A DNA stretch of 64,000 bases from Apricaphanius iberus (GCA_028564705.1 JAPXFQ010002081.1:372001-436000), one strand, 5' to 3'; shown: positions 11,157 to 23,539, counted from the stretch's first letter. Program-made: numbers and translations. The notes: a model not told the origin generated them from the sequence alone.

Positions 11157-11277
11157 CAGCATTGCTGTAATACTGACAGACTCTCTCCAGGACCACACCC
11201 TCACTGGAGGAGGGTGTCATCATCTCCTCATCCAGAACCCAAAGCAGTCCTCGAGGGTCTCCATCCGCTGCCCGAAC
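11157..11277 (-). CDS. myo18b: myo18b exon 16, motor
   Basis: 121 nt, 40 codons plus one base. Reads VRAADGDPRGLLWVLDEEMM, then a Ser-rich loop and EGVVLERVCQYYSNA. The 'RGL(F/L)WVLDEE' core is a strong MYO18B match. Acceptor ...tttcag, donor gtaagt. Confidence 0.96.
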
Positions 11278-12344
11278 CTGAAACACACAAATGCAAAATC
11301 AAATAGACATCTGTTCTGAGGACTAGATCTTTCTTAACACTTCAGTCCTCTTTAGTCATTTTATTTTCATTATAATATCTATGTTCTCAGACATGAACAG
11401 CAAATCAAAGCAGAATTTCTATATTTGGTGGTACTTAAGCTGCATCTGATGGTAAAACAATTTGGTTGTAACATAATCCTAACAAGCCCAGAAAGCTGAA
11501 AAGATAAGCTATTGAAGAAATCAATTTTTCCCCAAAAAGATTTTCCTCAGTGGTGAAGTATAGTAGAGGATATTTTCAGAACCACTCAGGGGGTGACCCG
11601 AGAACGAATGCTGTTAGCTGTGTTTCATAAGCCTCTAAAGACCGTATTTGGATAACGGAATAACATCAAACTCAACCATCTTCTAGCTGGAAGATGACAA
11701 ATTACAAGGCTTATTTCTGTTAGCAAAGAAGCTAATAGCAAATAGTAATGTATATCTCAGTATTTTAGGAAAACACCAAAGGAGCATGCTCACAATTACA
11801 GGTGACACATGTATTTACAAACGGGAAAGATTTAACAAGATACAACTACTTTATTTTAGCAGCGATCTCTCTTTTAAAGGGCAGCCATGTTTTGGATGGA
11901 GGTTTGTTAGAAACTCCTTTCTCTCTCTGAGTTCTGATTTAAGAACCTTCCTGTGATTTTTTCCAACTTGTAATGTGGAAATCTTTACTTCACAAACCGA
12001 CGTTTTTGTTTGTTTGTTTTTTTTCTTTTTTTAACAAAACAAATAGAAAACCTTGTTATTGTAATGTTTCATAAAGTCTTGACAGCATGGGTGCAAGTTC
12101 TGAAAAAAGAAACACTAATTTTGATTATTTACAGTCAAACACAGTGGTAAATACTATTTACAAAAGGCAGCTTAACTTTCTTTTGCAATGAAAGGTCAAA
12201 CTAAGTAAAATAATTAAAATGTTCTCACAAGTGTGAAAGAATTTCAAAGACATTATGCATATGTGTGTGTGTTCTATACAATCCAGCAAGCAGGGAAAGA
12301 AGCAATGTGGTGAATCATTTGCTGTGTTTTACATGCAGCTGTAC
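11278..12344. other. intron 15
   Basis: Nothing recognised; AT-rich. Confidence 0.5.
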
Positions 12345-12425
12345 CTGCGGAGGTGCCTGATCGATGACAGACACTACTTCTGAAGAGCTGCTCTCAGGAC
12401 ACTCGAACTCCACACAAATCCTCTC
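12345..12425 (-). CDS. myo18b: myo18b exon 15, motor
   Basis: 27 codons, phase 0. Reads ERICVEFECPESSSSEVVSV then IDQAPPQ, matching the family pattern of a short acidic segment ending in '(V/I)DQ.P'. Acceptor ...gtgcag, donor gtacag. Separated from exon 14 by an 8.9-kb intron with an LTR element. Confidence 0.93.
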
Positions 12426-13818
12426 CTGCACCAAAAAACACAGAGCTCTTGTTAAGACTGTAATTTGTCCAAAAGCTGTCTATTTTTTTATTTATTAAAA
12501 AAAATGTTTATTTGCTGTATGTTTTCTCATGTTTTCCTTGGGTGTCTTTAAACTTTACAGGTTCAAAAAAACGGAAATACTGTATGAGCAAACATACAGA
12601 ATAATAAAAAAAAGGAACTCTACATCTCTGAACAAAAAATTTACAAAAGCTTATATGTCATGAAGTCTTGTTCACATTTGCACTTTCACTTCAATTATTA
12701 TTACAAGGATTGTGAATCTTGCTTAGCAAACAGGGTGTAGCATAATTTTTCTGACTGAGATTGACCATATCCACTACAGATGTTGAAAATAAAATGTTTG
12801 TGAAATTTGTTTGGCTTCCAATCCTTTATTTAATACTGTCTTATTTTTTGTCTATTTTAGACTATGCAGCTGACATACTTTCTAAACACTTCATTAAGTA
12901 TACCCGTTTAATTGCTTGTTAAAAAAAGACAGCAAATAACTAAATCATATGGTAATCAGTCAGTTCCTTAAGGCAGACGACCTCCTGATGTTTAAACTGA
13001 GTATGGGGAGGAAGTGCCAATTTTCATAGGCTGACCAAAACTCGAAAATAATACTTCCTGCTCTGATGAGTCTGAATTTCAGCTGCAAAGTTTAGATGGT
13101 TTGATCACAGTTTAAAGGAAACAACATGAAAACACAAATACATCCCACCTTGAGCCTTAAGGCTGGTGGTAAGGGAAATTTTCTTGGCAAACTTTGGGCC
13201 CTTTTGTACCAACTGAGCATCATTTCAACCCTACAGTCTATCTGAATATTGATGCTGTTCATATCAATCCCTTTACAACCACAGTGTATCCATCTTCTGA
13301 TCTTCTCAAGGTAAACAGAGGTTCAACTTGATTAAATCAGTGTTTACTTAATAAAGTATCCAGTGAATCTACCTCTAGTTGAAATTTTCCTAGTCAAATG
13401 TTCAATAGGAATGACTAGTGTGACGTCACAAATCCCTAGGAATCACTTCCGTGTCCATTCATTTTTAGGTAGGTCACATAAACAACTATGGCTACAGCAC
13501 AAGAACTGGTCACCTTTAATACAGTGACAGCCTGCTTTACTGACTTTCCAAAGTCTGTTCAGAAGGGTTTTAACTTCTATAATTCAAATACGGTTATAGC
13601 AGTTTCAATGACAGATGGAAGTCTATCAGGGAGTAGAGTCCAGGCCTCGATGAAGAAAAAAAAGGTACAATGTGGAGGTGAGAAAGTAAGGATGTTGGTT
13701 AGTGAAGAAAGTGGAGAATATTAATACTTTTATATGCTTTACATATATTTGGGTAAACATTTTTGTGTGTAGTGAAGTAGTAAGAACATATACTTATGTA
13801 AGGGTCATATATACAATT
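12426..13818. other. left part of intron 14
   Basis: No gene or repeat recognised. Confidence 0.5.
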
Positions 13819-13823
13819 ACATT

Positions 13824-14237
13824 TGAGGACAGAGCTGAATGTAACCAGAATCAGGGAGTGAAAAGGAAGTCACGAGAGCTGTGCTGGGAACTATTCAAGG
13901 TCTCGGGGAAGCGAAAGGTATGGAAAAACAATGAAGATGAACGGGGTGGTTGTGAAACTGATTGTTGTGCAATGGAAATTTACTGAGACATGTAACTGAA
14001 GAAATGATGTGCTTGCACTTTTTGAGATGTTGCTAACTGCTGTGTCTGATTCAATAAAACCAGCCTGTTGCGGGATGAGCCCCAGAACACATACTGACAG
14101 CTGCTGAGCTGTGGTGTTCTCTGCTTTGCAAAGGTGAATTGAAGCTGAGTCTCTGAGTGTCTTCTGTGAACAACTCTTTTTCTCTACGAGCCATATTTCC
14201 AATAATCCTGAATCTGGGGTGGTTGATTTATACAACA
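13824..14237 (+). repeat. 5' LTR
   Basis: 414 bp, starts TGAGGACAG and ends TATACAACA. Carries a poly(A) signal in TTCAATAAAACC and a GC-richer end, as expected of R/U5. Aligns with 17922-18336. Confidence 0.85.
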
Positions 14238-14243
14238 ACAATT

Positions 14244-14261
14244 TGGGGGCTCGTCCGGGAT
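14244..14261 (+). other. primer-binding site, tRNA-Pro
   Basis: TGGGGGCTCGTCCGGGAT, 18 bases complementary to the 3' end of tRNA-Pro including CCA; six bases after the 5' LTR end. Confidence 0.92.
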
Positions 14262-17200
14262 TTTTGTCACAAAAAGGATTTTTTGGAAGTGATTTGGACC
14301 TGACCAAGGTGAAAGGAGACTGACACAAGGTGCGTGCATCAATCTAAGGTAAGCAGACCTTTTCTTCTGCTCATTGGCTTTGTCCAAAATCTGCTTGTGT
14401 CTAGACTCCTAGTAACTGAGGTTTTTGAAATTTGAAAGTAGTGGAAAAAGAGTTGTTATTAAGAATAAGTGTTTTGGGTTAGAGGCCCTGGGTTAAATTC
14501 CCAAAATTCTGTTGTGTGATTGTGTTGTTTCTCTCTGTCTCTGAGTTTTATTCTGAAAAGGTTCCGCTGAGGAGCGTCGGGTCCTCTAAAACATACAGAT
14601 AACAGTTTCTGAGTGACGAAGGAGTTTATCCAGCAAAAGTAGTAAAGAGTAAAAGTTTTCAACCCTGACAAATGGTGGAGAATGCGCGGCTTGAAGAGGG
14701 ATGTTTCTCCGGGACAGAGAGATAGCGTGTGAGTAGGCCCTATTGACTGAGTTGAAGTTGTTGATCGTTTGATTGGAAGCGGAGTAAGAGCGGACGCAGA
14801 GCTCCGGATGTGGGCGATCCTAAGTCTGAGGAGGCATCCTTGACTGAAAGGCGCAGTGAGAAACAAAAGGATTCGCAGAAAAAGGTTGTGTGCGACCTTC
14901 CTGTTGGGAACGGATTTCTGCGCAAGTCTGCGTAGGTCTGACGCATGGGTGAGCTCCGTGAACAGAATTTGGTGTGAGCTGGTCCGTCTCCGGAAATGAA
15001 AGAGGTTAGTGTGTGTGTATATGAGTACTGAGTAAGTTGAAATAATATTGACAAGTGCAGCTATAGATGACAAATTGATCTGGTGGGAAGATAAGGATTC
15101 CCAGATCACGTGAAGTGGATGACAAAGATGAAGAGATTTAACTGCAGAATATATAGTTGACGAGTGATTGTGAGAATGTGTGAGGGAATAGAATCACAGA
15201 GAGGAAAGAAAAAGAGCGGAGAAAGTGTGTGTGCGAGAGATTTCAGCGCTGGGTATGTGTGTGTGTGTGTGAGATTTCAACTTTATGTGAAAGCAGGAAG
15301 TTGAGAGGTGAGTTGAACTTTTTGGGTTCGTGTTAAAACAGGACTATTATTAGTAAAAACTTGAGTATAAAATATTATCTAAGAATATATGAATGGATAA
15401 GTGAAATTAAACACTCTAGAATATATAGATATAAACATTTTAGAACAGGCCATTGAAGTGGAAGCTTTTTTCCCGTGGAGAGAACGGGGGTGTTTACATT
15501 TTTGACCCAGCTCGGTGGGGAGAACGTCGGTGCTCGGAGCAAGGTTTTCATAATTTTGAGCTTAAAAGCATGGGTGAAATAAACAGGCTTTAAGTATATG
15601 CTTTAATATATTAATTAATGGTTATAGGGGGCTTGTGCCGTCTGTACATGTAGCCGGCACCGGGAAATCACTCAAACCAGACTACGGGATTTGTGGCAGA
15701 TTGGTCTAAACCTCACCGGTAAAATAATTTAATACAATCTAAAAGTTAGTGCTTTGTGTTCTGTATTTATCATTTGTTTTGTCTGGGACAGTCATAATAG
15801 AATATACGTTGTTCCAAATGCGGAACTGATGTTGGGTACGCGTTTCAGTCCGTGCTGAATTTGTGACGGATACATCTAATTTTGTGCCACATTAAAATCT
15901 AGAAAAAGTGGTGTGAATTACGCTGATAAGAATTGAGATTGAGGTGTGGAGTTCTCTATTTACCGAAGGATATGTTGCTATTTTGTTAAGTAGTTTCGCG
16001 GAAGAGTTTAACTGTTTTAAGCAACGTTGGCCGAAAGGGGCTAACGTTAGCACCAGGCTGTAGGCTACGGTGAATTGCTGGGAGAGCTCGCAGCGAGCGG
16101 ATTCTGTTCAAGACTCTTGGTTTTTTGATAAATCTCTGAATAAAAATAACTTGATGAGAAGCTAAACATCAGTTTATAAATCCTTTTAACTTTACTAAGC
16201 TTCGGCTTGGGGCATTCACTCTTAAGATCAATTGTGAATGAAAAATAGATACAAAAGAAGAAAAAAAAGAAAAAAAAAACAGCTCGAAGGAGCGATTTAA
16301 GGTTGGAATCGCCTCTTGAAAACGTCCAGGAGTAACTCATAAGAGATTAAATAATTTGCAAACAGCTACCTTGTCAAACTTAAATAAATGTGGATTTGTC
16401 TTGTTTAATTTGGATTTAATATTTTATTTTAAAAAAATAGAAGCTTGGTAAAGGGGGGATTAAGAAATATTATTAAGATAAATACTTGATAACATTTAAG
16501 TCAGTCTTAATTAAAAAGAAGGCGCGCCAGGGCAGTTTTGCTTGTATAGCACACTTTCAAAACAGTGCAATTTAAGGTGCTGTACATATGATTAAAATAC
16601 AAATTGGCAGTTACAATAAGAAACTAATCAAGAAAAATACAACAATGTAGGGACAAATGAGTAAAAAACACAGGTTTAGTTCAATTACTAATTTTGCTGA
16701 AGAAAGCTCAGTATTTAACACAATAAAGCATTAACAGTAGGTAAGACAATGAGTCATGTGACAAAAACAAACAAGTAAAAGCAGTTACTCCTAAGCGAGT
16801 CTAATTTGCTAAGTTTTAGTTTAAGATTTAATAGAAGAATTCTGAATTCAAAAGCAGGAGTTTTTATAGTAAATTCAAGAATTTGCATTTTTTCATGTTG
16901 AACTGTCTAGATGTATTGCTATTTTTATTGTTTTAAGTAATAGAAGGATTTTTCAATGGATTCTAAAATACCTTTAAAGGACGCTGTTCAGAATGTGTCT
17001 GAACCAGCTCAAAAGAAACCGAAAATTCTCACTAATGATCAGATCTGCGATCCTATTAAAAATACGGTAGAAGAATCCTGAAGCTCGAGAGAACTACATG
17101 TAGCTGAAGCCAGCGACAAGATCAACCAAGTTGCAAAATGGAGGACGGTGCAAAAATTTGAATAGTTTAGGAATATGTCTATAGTTGGTTTCTGAAACAG

Positions 17201-17921
17201 GATTAAGTCTGGCTAACAACAAATAAAAATACAAGCAACATTGATAAAGGACAGATTGAAAAGCAAGCAGATTTTTAATTGAAATAAATATAAAATGGTT
17301 AAATCACTAAAAAGAACTAAGTGTGTTGATAAAAGATTGCGAGGTCAATCTTTATAAATATTTAATTTACACATGAGATGAAAGAGACATTTATAAATTG
17401 ACAAAATAGAGAAAGGTATTGCATTGATAAAGTATAAAATATAAATTGGATGAAAAAATGCAGGAAACATTAATTAAAATAAGCAGGGGAAGAATTAGAA
17501 CAACAGTTTAATTACACATATAAGGATTAATGATCATCCCTGTTGGAGAGAGCAAACCTATAAATTAGTATATTTTTACCATAACTAATACTGAAGAAAT
17601 TATTGCTAACATAACTGATTAAAATAAAAGTAAAATGGAGCCCACATAGGCAGTCTGAGTGGAAAATATATTTGAATTCAGCATTCGAGGAAGGAGATTA
17701 ATGAATATGAAAATAAAAAGTTTAAATAAAAGTTGATTTGAATAGGCTGAGAGGATCGACTCTCTGTCTGTCTTTTTCTTCCTCTATATTTTTTTTCTCT
17801 TTCCCATCCCGCCAACAGAGAACCCCTCAGATAACATTCTTGAGATGTAATTTATGTCCCTGGGGAGATGAGATGGGAGAGGGTGCGTGGGAAAACTCAG
17901 TGTTTATGGCAGGTGGTTATT
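14262..17921 (+). other. internal region of the LTR element
   Basis: AT-rich, with no polymerase ORF recognised. A purine-rich run before 17885 (ggggagatgagatgggagag) followed by TG may be the polypurine tract. A dispersed-repeat tail lies at about 16540-16630. The 216-codon minus-strand open frame at 14459-15109 has no recognisable content. Confidence 0.55.
16956..17081 (+). pseudogene. short ORF inside LTR element
   Basis: 41 codons from ATG to TGA, Lys/Pro/Asp-rich. It is the only ATG-initiated plus-strand frame I noticed in this part. May be the start of a broken gag-like gene; identity not established. Confidence 0.25.
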
Positions 17922-18336
17922 TGGGAGGACAGAGCTGAATGTAACCAGAATCAAGGAGTGAAAAGGAAGTCACGAGCGCTGTGCTGGGAACTATTCAAGG
18001 TCTCGGGGAAGCGAAAGGTATGGAAAAACAATGAAGATGAACGGGGTGGTTGTGAAACTGATTGTTGTGCAATGGAAATTTACTGAGACATGTAACTGAA
18101 GAAATGATGTGCTTGCACTTTTTGAGATGTTGCTAACTGCTGTGTCTGATTCAATAAAACCAGCCTTTTGCGGGAAGAGCCCCAGAACACATACTGACAG
18201 CTGCTGAGCTGTGGTGTTTTCCGCTTTGCAAAGGTGAATTGAAGCTGAGTCTCTGAGTGTCTTCTGTGACGACTCTTTTTCTCTACGAGCCATATTTCCA
18301 ATAATCCTGAATCTGGGGTGGTTGACTTATACCACA
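17922..18336 (+). repeat. 3' LTR
   Basis: 415 bp, matching the 5' LTR from AGGACAGAGCTGAATG onward with about 2-3% differences. It is followed by ACATT. No polypurine tract directly precedes the proposed start; one sits 37 bases further left, so the true start could be 17885. Confidence 0.85.
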
Positions 18337-18341
18337 ACATT

Positions 18342-19725
18342 AGCTAACTTTAATGTAAAGACGGGATGACGTTGCTGACTGTCATTTAGCCGTGTTTTGG
18401 TTTGGTTTACTCAACTGACATAGTTGATGATGACCAGCTTTAGAGGTATACCATTAATTTATTAATTTGATAATAGTTTGCACTGGATACAAGCACTAAA
18501 AGTTTAAGGTATTTAATATTTTACTAACCTGGGTCAGCATTGTTGCTATGTAACTGCATGATTAATTTACAAAACTACTAAACACGGATTAACAAACATA
18601 GTTTTTTATCATCATCCGGTAAACTCATATCAGATAGCCTATACAACATACTATAAACAGATGCATAAATGTTTTTAGTAAAGGTTTTTTTTATTAGAAT
18701 GAAACAAATCAACCAACAAGTACAGCAAATGTATACTGTTACTATCTTGTCAAAAGCAAATGTTAAAATATATTTTTTAAAAGATTAGAGAAGATGAGGA
18801 GACTGAAGATGATCCAGGACACGGGTAAAGAAGATCGCTCGGAGCTTTTGGGAAGTCACATCAGAGCATAAACTCTGGTCTCTCCCCCCTGCATAGCTTT
18901 CTGCATAAAACAAAGAAAAAAGAAAGTTTATTCTCCATCAATCCAATCTTAGGGAAATGTTTACAGTGCTCTGTTTGATCATTAACGTGTACTGGGGTAA
19001 AATAATTTTATTACTATGAATTTACATGCCAAAATAGTTTATAAACTTTGAAGACACAGTTTATAAAATACCAATACACACTAAACAAGTATCACAAATT
19101 CCAGATAAAAATAATTTATTTTCTGATACTTGCAGCTATCCGTCACATTTACTAATACAAAACCCTTTGTATCACACTTTTAGCCACTACTAACAGATCA
19201 AATGTAGTGGAGTCAGGCAAGGTGAGTGGGGAAAACACACTGCAACCGCCCGCCGAGCCTGAAGCTCCTGCCGCCTATCTGTGGTGCTGAGCTGCCCCGA
19301 AAACGCCAGAGAACATTTAAAATAGGCAGATTCTTAATAAACTTACCGTATAGATTCAGTTAGAAGGTCTACTTTCTAAAAACAGCTTACAACTGCTTGA
19401 TGTTACAAATTAGCAAAGTTAGCTCGCTAGTAATCGCAAGCTGGTTATTATTACTATTTCTGTTATTAATGTTCATCATTTGAGATCCAACTTACCGTAT
19501 CAACTACAGACATCTCTTCTCTTTTTCGTGGTGGGGAAATCCGTAATAAGAGATCGTTCTGTTCACGTTTCTGTTATTGCAACACGGGACACAGCACTGC
19601 ACGATTTTAATGCCGTTGTAGTCCAGCGCAGTGCTCTCAAGTCTCACGCAATGAGCGTGAGACACACGCATTTCACCGACTTCCCACGTTCACACGCCAC
19701 ACATGCCATTTCTTACGCTGATACA
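18342..19725. other. intron 14 between LTR element and piggyBac-like end
   Basis: No gene seen. 19200-19330 is more GC-rich than its surroundings; nothing named. Confidence 0.4.
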
Positions 19726-19728
19726 TGA

Positions 19729-20760
19729 TTAACCCTCTAGGCGCCAACGTCGCAATATTGCAACCAGCAACATTGCTGACTTTAACGAGCCACAGCTGGA
19801 GATAGGGCCACTAATTTAATTACTGCTTTACACCAGGAGATGGCCGACACCTTTAATCTTGGACACCTTTTTGGGTGTGTTACCATGGAAACTTTTGGAG
19901 TAAATCGGCCTTTAAGTCAGCGTCGCGAGCGGGGGACGCGATCGTGCAGCTGCTGCGGTCACAGTATAGAAAAAGCGAGTTTTAGAAAGATAAAACTTAT
20001 GAGGCTGAGATGTCGGAGTTTCTCGGGAAGTATTGGCTTATTCAGATTCTGAAGAGAAATATTTACCTCTGATCTGTTCAGTTGTCCCGGGAGAAAGTAA
20101 AACTAATATGTCCCGCAGCAACAGCCAGTCCCGTTTCACCATGACGCTCCAAAAGCAGCAACATTCCAGCTCTGCATCACGTTCTCCCGGTGAGAGAAAG
20201 GTATGTGTTCGGGAAACGAGGTGTTCATCACAACGCTAATTGTGACCGAGGTGGGAGGGATGTAAAAATCAGTGGAAATAATAGCAGATGCGATCGAAAA
20301 CAGGAGAGAAAAAATACCGCTTATAAGCGAGTAAACAGCAGTAAAGTTCTCTTTCTATAGTGAATAGAGTAATAGAGCCACATAAGAAAGGACATAAACA
20401 GATATATCCACCTGTTCTTGAAAAAAAGCCAAAAAATGAAACATATAGATGTAGAAAATACATATATATAAAAATCTAAATAAAAAAATAAAATTATTGA
20501 TGAAAAAAAAAGTTTTAAACAATGTAAAAAAGCAAAACATTGTAAAAGTCATGCAATCCAATAGTGCCAACGCCTGGTGACGTCATAATATGCAAATTAG
20601 AATTATGATTTTGCTCGCGTCACAAACTTTTGATCATACAGAAGATTTTTCTAATTTACAGTGTACCTTTATCTATAACCATATTAAAGATACAATATTT
20701 TGAACTAGTGATATCAAAATGGAATATTTTATAGAAAAAACCCCGGCGCCTCACCTCCTT
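19729..20760. mobile_element. possible piggyBac-type element
   Basis: Begins TTAACCCTCTAGGCGCCAAC, a TTAA site followed by a CCCT...GGCGCC terminus as in piggyBac-like elements. A loosely inverted 'ccccggcgcctca' occurs near 20742. Interior short ORFs do not show the DDD transposase. The right boundary is not secure. Confidence 0.35.
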
Positions 20761-21054
20761 ACTATGAACAGTCAATGCCCACCACGCTTGTACTGGACAG
20801 CTCATCGTACAGCTGTCTTAAGTTAGCAAATCAGAACATAGAATTTCTAAACCAATCAGAAAACAGAATTGCACATGAGGAGCGCCTAGCCATTCCTATA
20901 GACTCATTTCAACAGTCCGATTTCAATGTTTGAAACTTGATATTGAGATTAATGGCTCACATGTCAAGCAATGTGATGTGGAAGAAAACAGATAGATGGC
21001 TTTTAAACTTCTTTACAAATAACTTAAAAATAACAATCTAAACAAAATGTTGGA

Positions 21055-21300
21055 ATGAATAAGTCAAAGTCTAAGACTAAATATAATCCAGAACCTGTGG
21101 CAAGATTTGAAAACTGATTCTTTAAGAGGCTATCTATCAAATCAGACTAAGCTTGAAATATTTTGCAAAGAAGTTATGCAAAAGAATTGTGCAAAAACTT
21201 CAGTCTCTAAATGTGCAGAAAAGGTTTGCAGTGAAATTTTTCAATAATTTTTGTTCCGGTTCACATATACGTTCTACTTGTGTTGATGTGTCACATTAAA
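21055..21300 (+). mobile_element. Tc1-like transposon 3' relic
   Basis: Decayed match to the end of teleost Tc1 transposases: 'aacctgtggcaagatttgaa', then 'gagcttgaaatattttgcaa' and 'aaacttcagtctctaaatgt'. Non-coding now; ends 65 bases before exon 14. Confidence 0.7.
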
Positions 21301-21365
21301 TCCAATGAATTCCAACAGATTTGTAGTGTAATGATAGAACAGTGCCGTGCAGTATTCCATGTTAC

Positions 21366-21558
21366 CTGTGCATATCTCTCCAGTGAGTGTATGAAGGTAT
21401 GTGAGTGGTAGTGCTCCAGCAGCCGCTCCTGCAGGTAATTGTGACACAACTCGGACCAGTTGGCCCCTCTCTCTTCTGCAGAATGTCTGGGGTTCCTCAG
21501 GCCCGGTGTGTCCACCACCATCACAGAAGCTAATGCCAGCTGCTCACCGTTCAAAGCT
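21366..21558 (-). CDS. myo18b: myo18b exon 14, motor switch II
   Basis: 193 nt, one base plus 64 codons. Contains SVMVVDTPGLRNPRHSAEE, the relay/switch-II area where conventional myosins have DIxGFE; the Thr-Pro form is class XVIII-like. It continues LCHNYLQERLLEHYHSHTF and SLERYAQ. Acceptor ...gagcag, donor gtaaca. Confidence 0.96.
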
Positions 21559-21963
21559 CTGCTCACAAAACAGAAGCAGCATCACATCTGCTCAGGTTTT
21601 TGAGAAGACGTACCAGAGTTGTCAGGATGTGAACTAACCTCAACATAATCAAATACTTTCATACATTCAGTCCATAAACTGAGGTGTTACATATCTGTCT
21701 CTAGTTGTGGTTTGCTTCGCCAAAACTGAAACTTTGTAGAAATAAATGTTAGGTTAAAGAAACTTTTAAAACAATCATTTTAACATTTGGTTTAGAGGAC
21801 ATTGTGTTTATATGCCTGTCTGTTCTCTCTCTAAGGAATCGCTCTGTAACTTAACTCCCTTTCTGGTTTACAAACTGTGAAACGGAGGATTCTTTTGTCA
21901 CATAAACACCTGCACAAAAATGTCTTCATAAGGACCAGGGTTTGGTTTGATATGTATTCAGAC
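21559..21963. other. intron 13
   Basis: Nothing recognised. Confidence 0.5.
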
Positions 21964-22054
21964 CTGTTGATGAGGGATATTATGGCAGTGAAGAGTTCTT
22001 CATAGAGACCAGCAGCCATTCCATCCACACACTGAGAAGCTGATAAACGGGGAC
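21964..22054 (-). CDS. myo18b: myo18b exon 13, motor
   Basis: 91 nt, 2+29 codons+2. Reads PRLSASQCVDGMAAGLYEEL, then FTAIISLIN, matching 'CVEGMA.GLY.ELF...VSLIN'. AG at the end joins A of exon 14 to give Arg. Acceptor ...atgtag, donor gtctga (weaker than usual). Confidence 0.95.
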
Positions 22055-22178
22055 CTACATAAACAAGAAGATGAGGCTGTTATCAAAAAACCTGAGTGAC
22101 TGTCTGTGGCTGTATAATTTCACTAAATATATAGCTTATTGACACATCTACTTGTTTTCTTTCAGGTAAGTGGTCTGT

Positions 22179-22578
22179 GATATTACAAAAATTGATACAC
22201 AATTAAGAAGAGCTCAAAAGAAGTTTCTCTCATTGGCATTATGTGTTGCCAGGAAATGCATTGCCATTACGTGGAAATTGGACTTAAATCTTCCCTTAGG
22301 AAAATGGATTTCAGAAATGAATATACGCTCAGAAATGTTTATAATACTTTTCAAGAATTTTGGCAATCTTATTTGTTATATATAGATTTGCTGTCAGCTT
22401 CTGCGATAGTCATTGCAGACTAATAAGGCCCTCTCATCTGTTTTATTTATTCATTTATTTATTTATTTTAGGGGTGGGGGGTAAGGAGGGGTTTGGACTT
22501 CTGTGTCCTGGTGTCTTGTGTTCTATGTATGTTTGAAAATGCTGAGAATAAAATATTCTAAAAAAAGAAAAAAAAAGC
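22179..22578 (+). mobile_element. 5'-truncated L1/Tx1-like LINE with poly(A) and target duplication
   Basis: Encodes the L1 ORF2 C-terminal signature (KKFLSLALCVARKCIAITWK) and ends in an A-rich tail with AATAAA. It is flanked by TAAGTGGTCTGT (22167-22178) and TAAGTGGTTTGT (22579-22590), 11 of 12 identical, a typical target-primed insertion. Lies in the intron between exons 12 and 13. Confidence 0.85.
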
Positions 22579-22590
22579 TAAGTGGTTTGT

Positions 22591-22994
22591 TCTTCTATAG
22601 AGCTTTATCTAGTCCCAAGGTATGGGGTGCTGTTTGAAAAATTATAGAGTCCAAAATTAACACCAATAATTTGGATTGTTTAGCCTTTCATGAAAGAAAG
22701 AAGTAGGGGTTATTTTAATAAATTCATATTTGCATCCAATACGTTTTTTTTTATGCATGTTTATTTTACAAACTGAATATTTAGCATCCACTTTATAATT
22801 TGCTTCCTAAAGAAATAACAAACGTGCTTTGTATTGCTGGACTTATGTATCTCAGTCCTCTTTGTTTCATTTTTTTTTTATTTTGTTTAAAGCCATTCAG
22901 GATTGAACTGTTGACCCACACCATCACGCTTAGATAAACTGCCTCCATCGCATCCTTCCTCATTCTGCCTCTGTCTTCCAGTTGTAACTCTCAC
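22591..22994. other. intron 12 remainder
   Basis: Nothing recognised. Confidence 0.5.
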
Positions 22995-23156
22995 CCTCTT
23001 CAGTCTGATTCCTTCCTCTGCCGACGCCGGTGGCTTTCTGCAGCAGCTGTATCAGGTGATGTTTGAAGACGGCAGTGTCCAGCTCCTCCACCTCACATCC
23101 AAGGACTCTGCTGGCTGCCTGTGCGCTGTCAAAGTTGACAAACTGCCTCCTGCCCA
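22995..23156 (-). CDS. myo18b: myo18b exon 12, motor
   Basis: 162 nt, 2 bases plus 53 codons plus one base. Reads GRRQFVNFDSAQAASRVLGC, then EVEELDTAVFKHHLIQLLQK and a Gly/Arg-rich loop. Matches the class XVIII 'GR.QF..FE.A..AA..LGC' block. Acceptor ...gtgcag, donor gtgaga. Confidence 0.96.
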
Positions 23157-23539
23157 CTGCACAGACAAAGTAGGACTGTATCACAAAGTCTGCTCAAATA
23201 TAAGTTCTTCTAATAGATCATTCTGTAGAACTAAAGTTTCTCTTGAAATCTATTTTTAATGCATGACTTAATAAAGTTCATTTAGTTTCAGACCGGGCCC
23301 AGATAGATTAGTTAATAATAACCTTTTTATTGGCCAATCTCCCAGAACTTTTATCATACATTTTCCAGCCTCATGGTTTGAACTTTTCACATTATGAGGA
23401 TATTTGATCCACCTACAAGTTTAATCAAATGAAGCTTGTCATTAAGGCTGAGAGTGTGTTACAGATGTGCATAGATTTGTCATTACCTCTGGGAGATGCT
23501 TAGTGTGTGACTGATGATGCTGCCTATTTAATGTGTCAC
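23157..23539. other. intron 11
   Basis: Nothing recognised. Confidence 0.5.

Larger units (their letters stand above)
13824..18336 (+). mobile_element. LTR retroelement (endogenous-retrovirus-like), gag/pol not recognised
   Basis: Two ~414-bp near-identical direct repeats flank 3.7 kb. Right after the first lies an exact tRNA-Pro primer-binding site (14244-14261), as in gammaretrovirus-like elements. Five-base ACATT flanks both sides (13819-13823, 18337-18341), a likely target duplication. LTRs differ by about ten substitutions or small indels, so the insertion is not ancient. The interior shows no reverse transcriptase, protease or envelope that I recognise; only a 41-codon plus-strand ORF at 16956-17081 starts like a possible capsid-gene remnant. 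Non-autonomous or strongly deleted; antisense to myo18b. Confidence 0.85.

Noticed and set aside
13891..14328. Minus-strand ORF repeated at 17991-18293
   Set aside because: It is the antisense of the two LTR copies; the duplication reflects the LTRs, not a gene family.
14459..15109. 216-codon minus-strand open frame in the LTR element leader
   Set aside because: It is antisense to the element, has no recognisable domain and an odd composition (His/Thr/Ser/Leu-rich). More likely a chance open frame.
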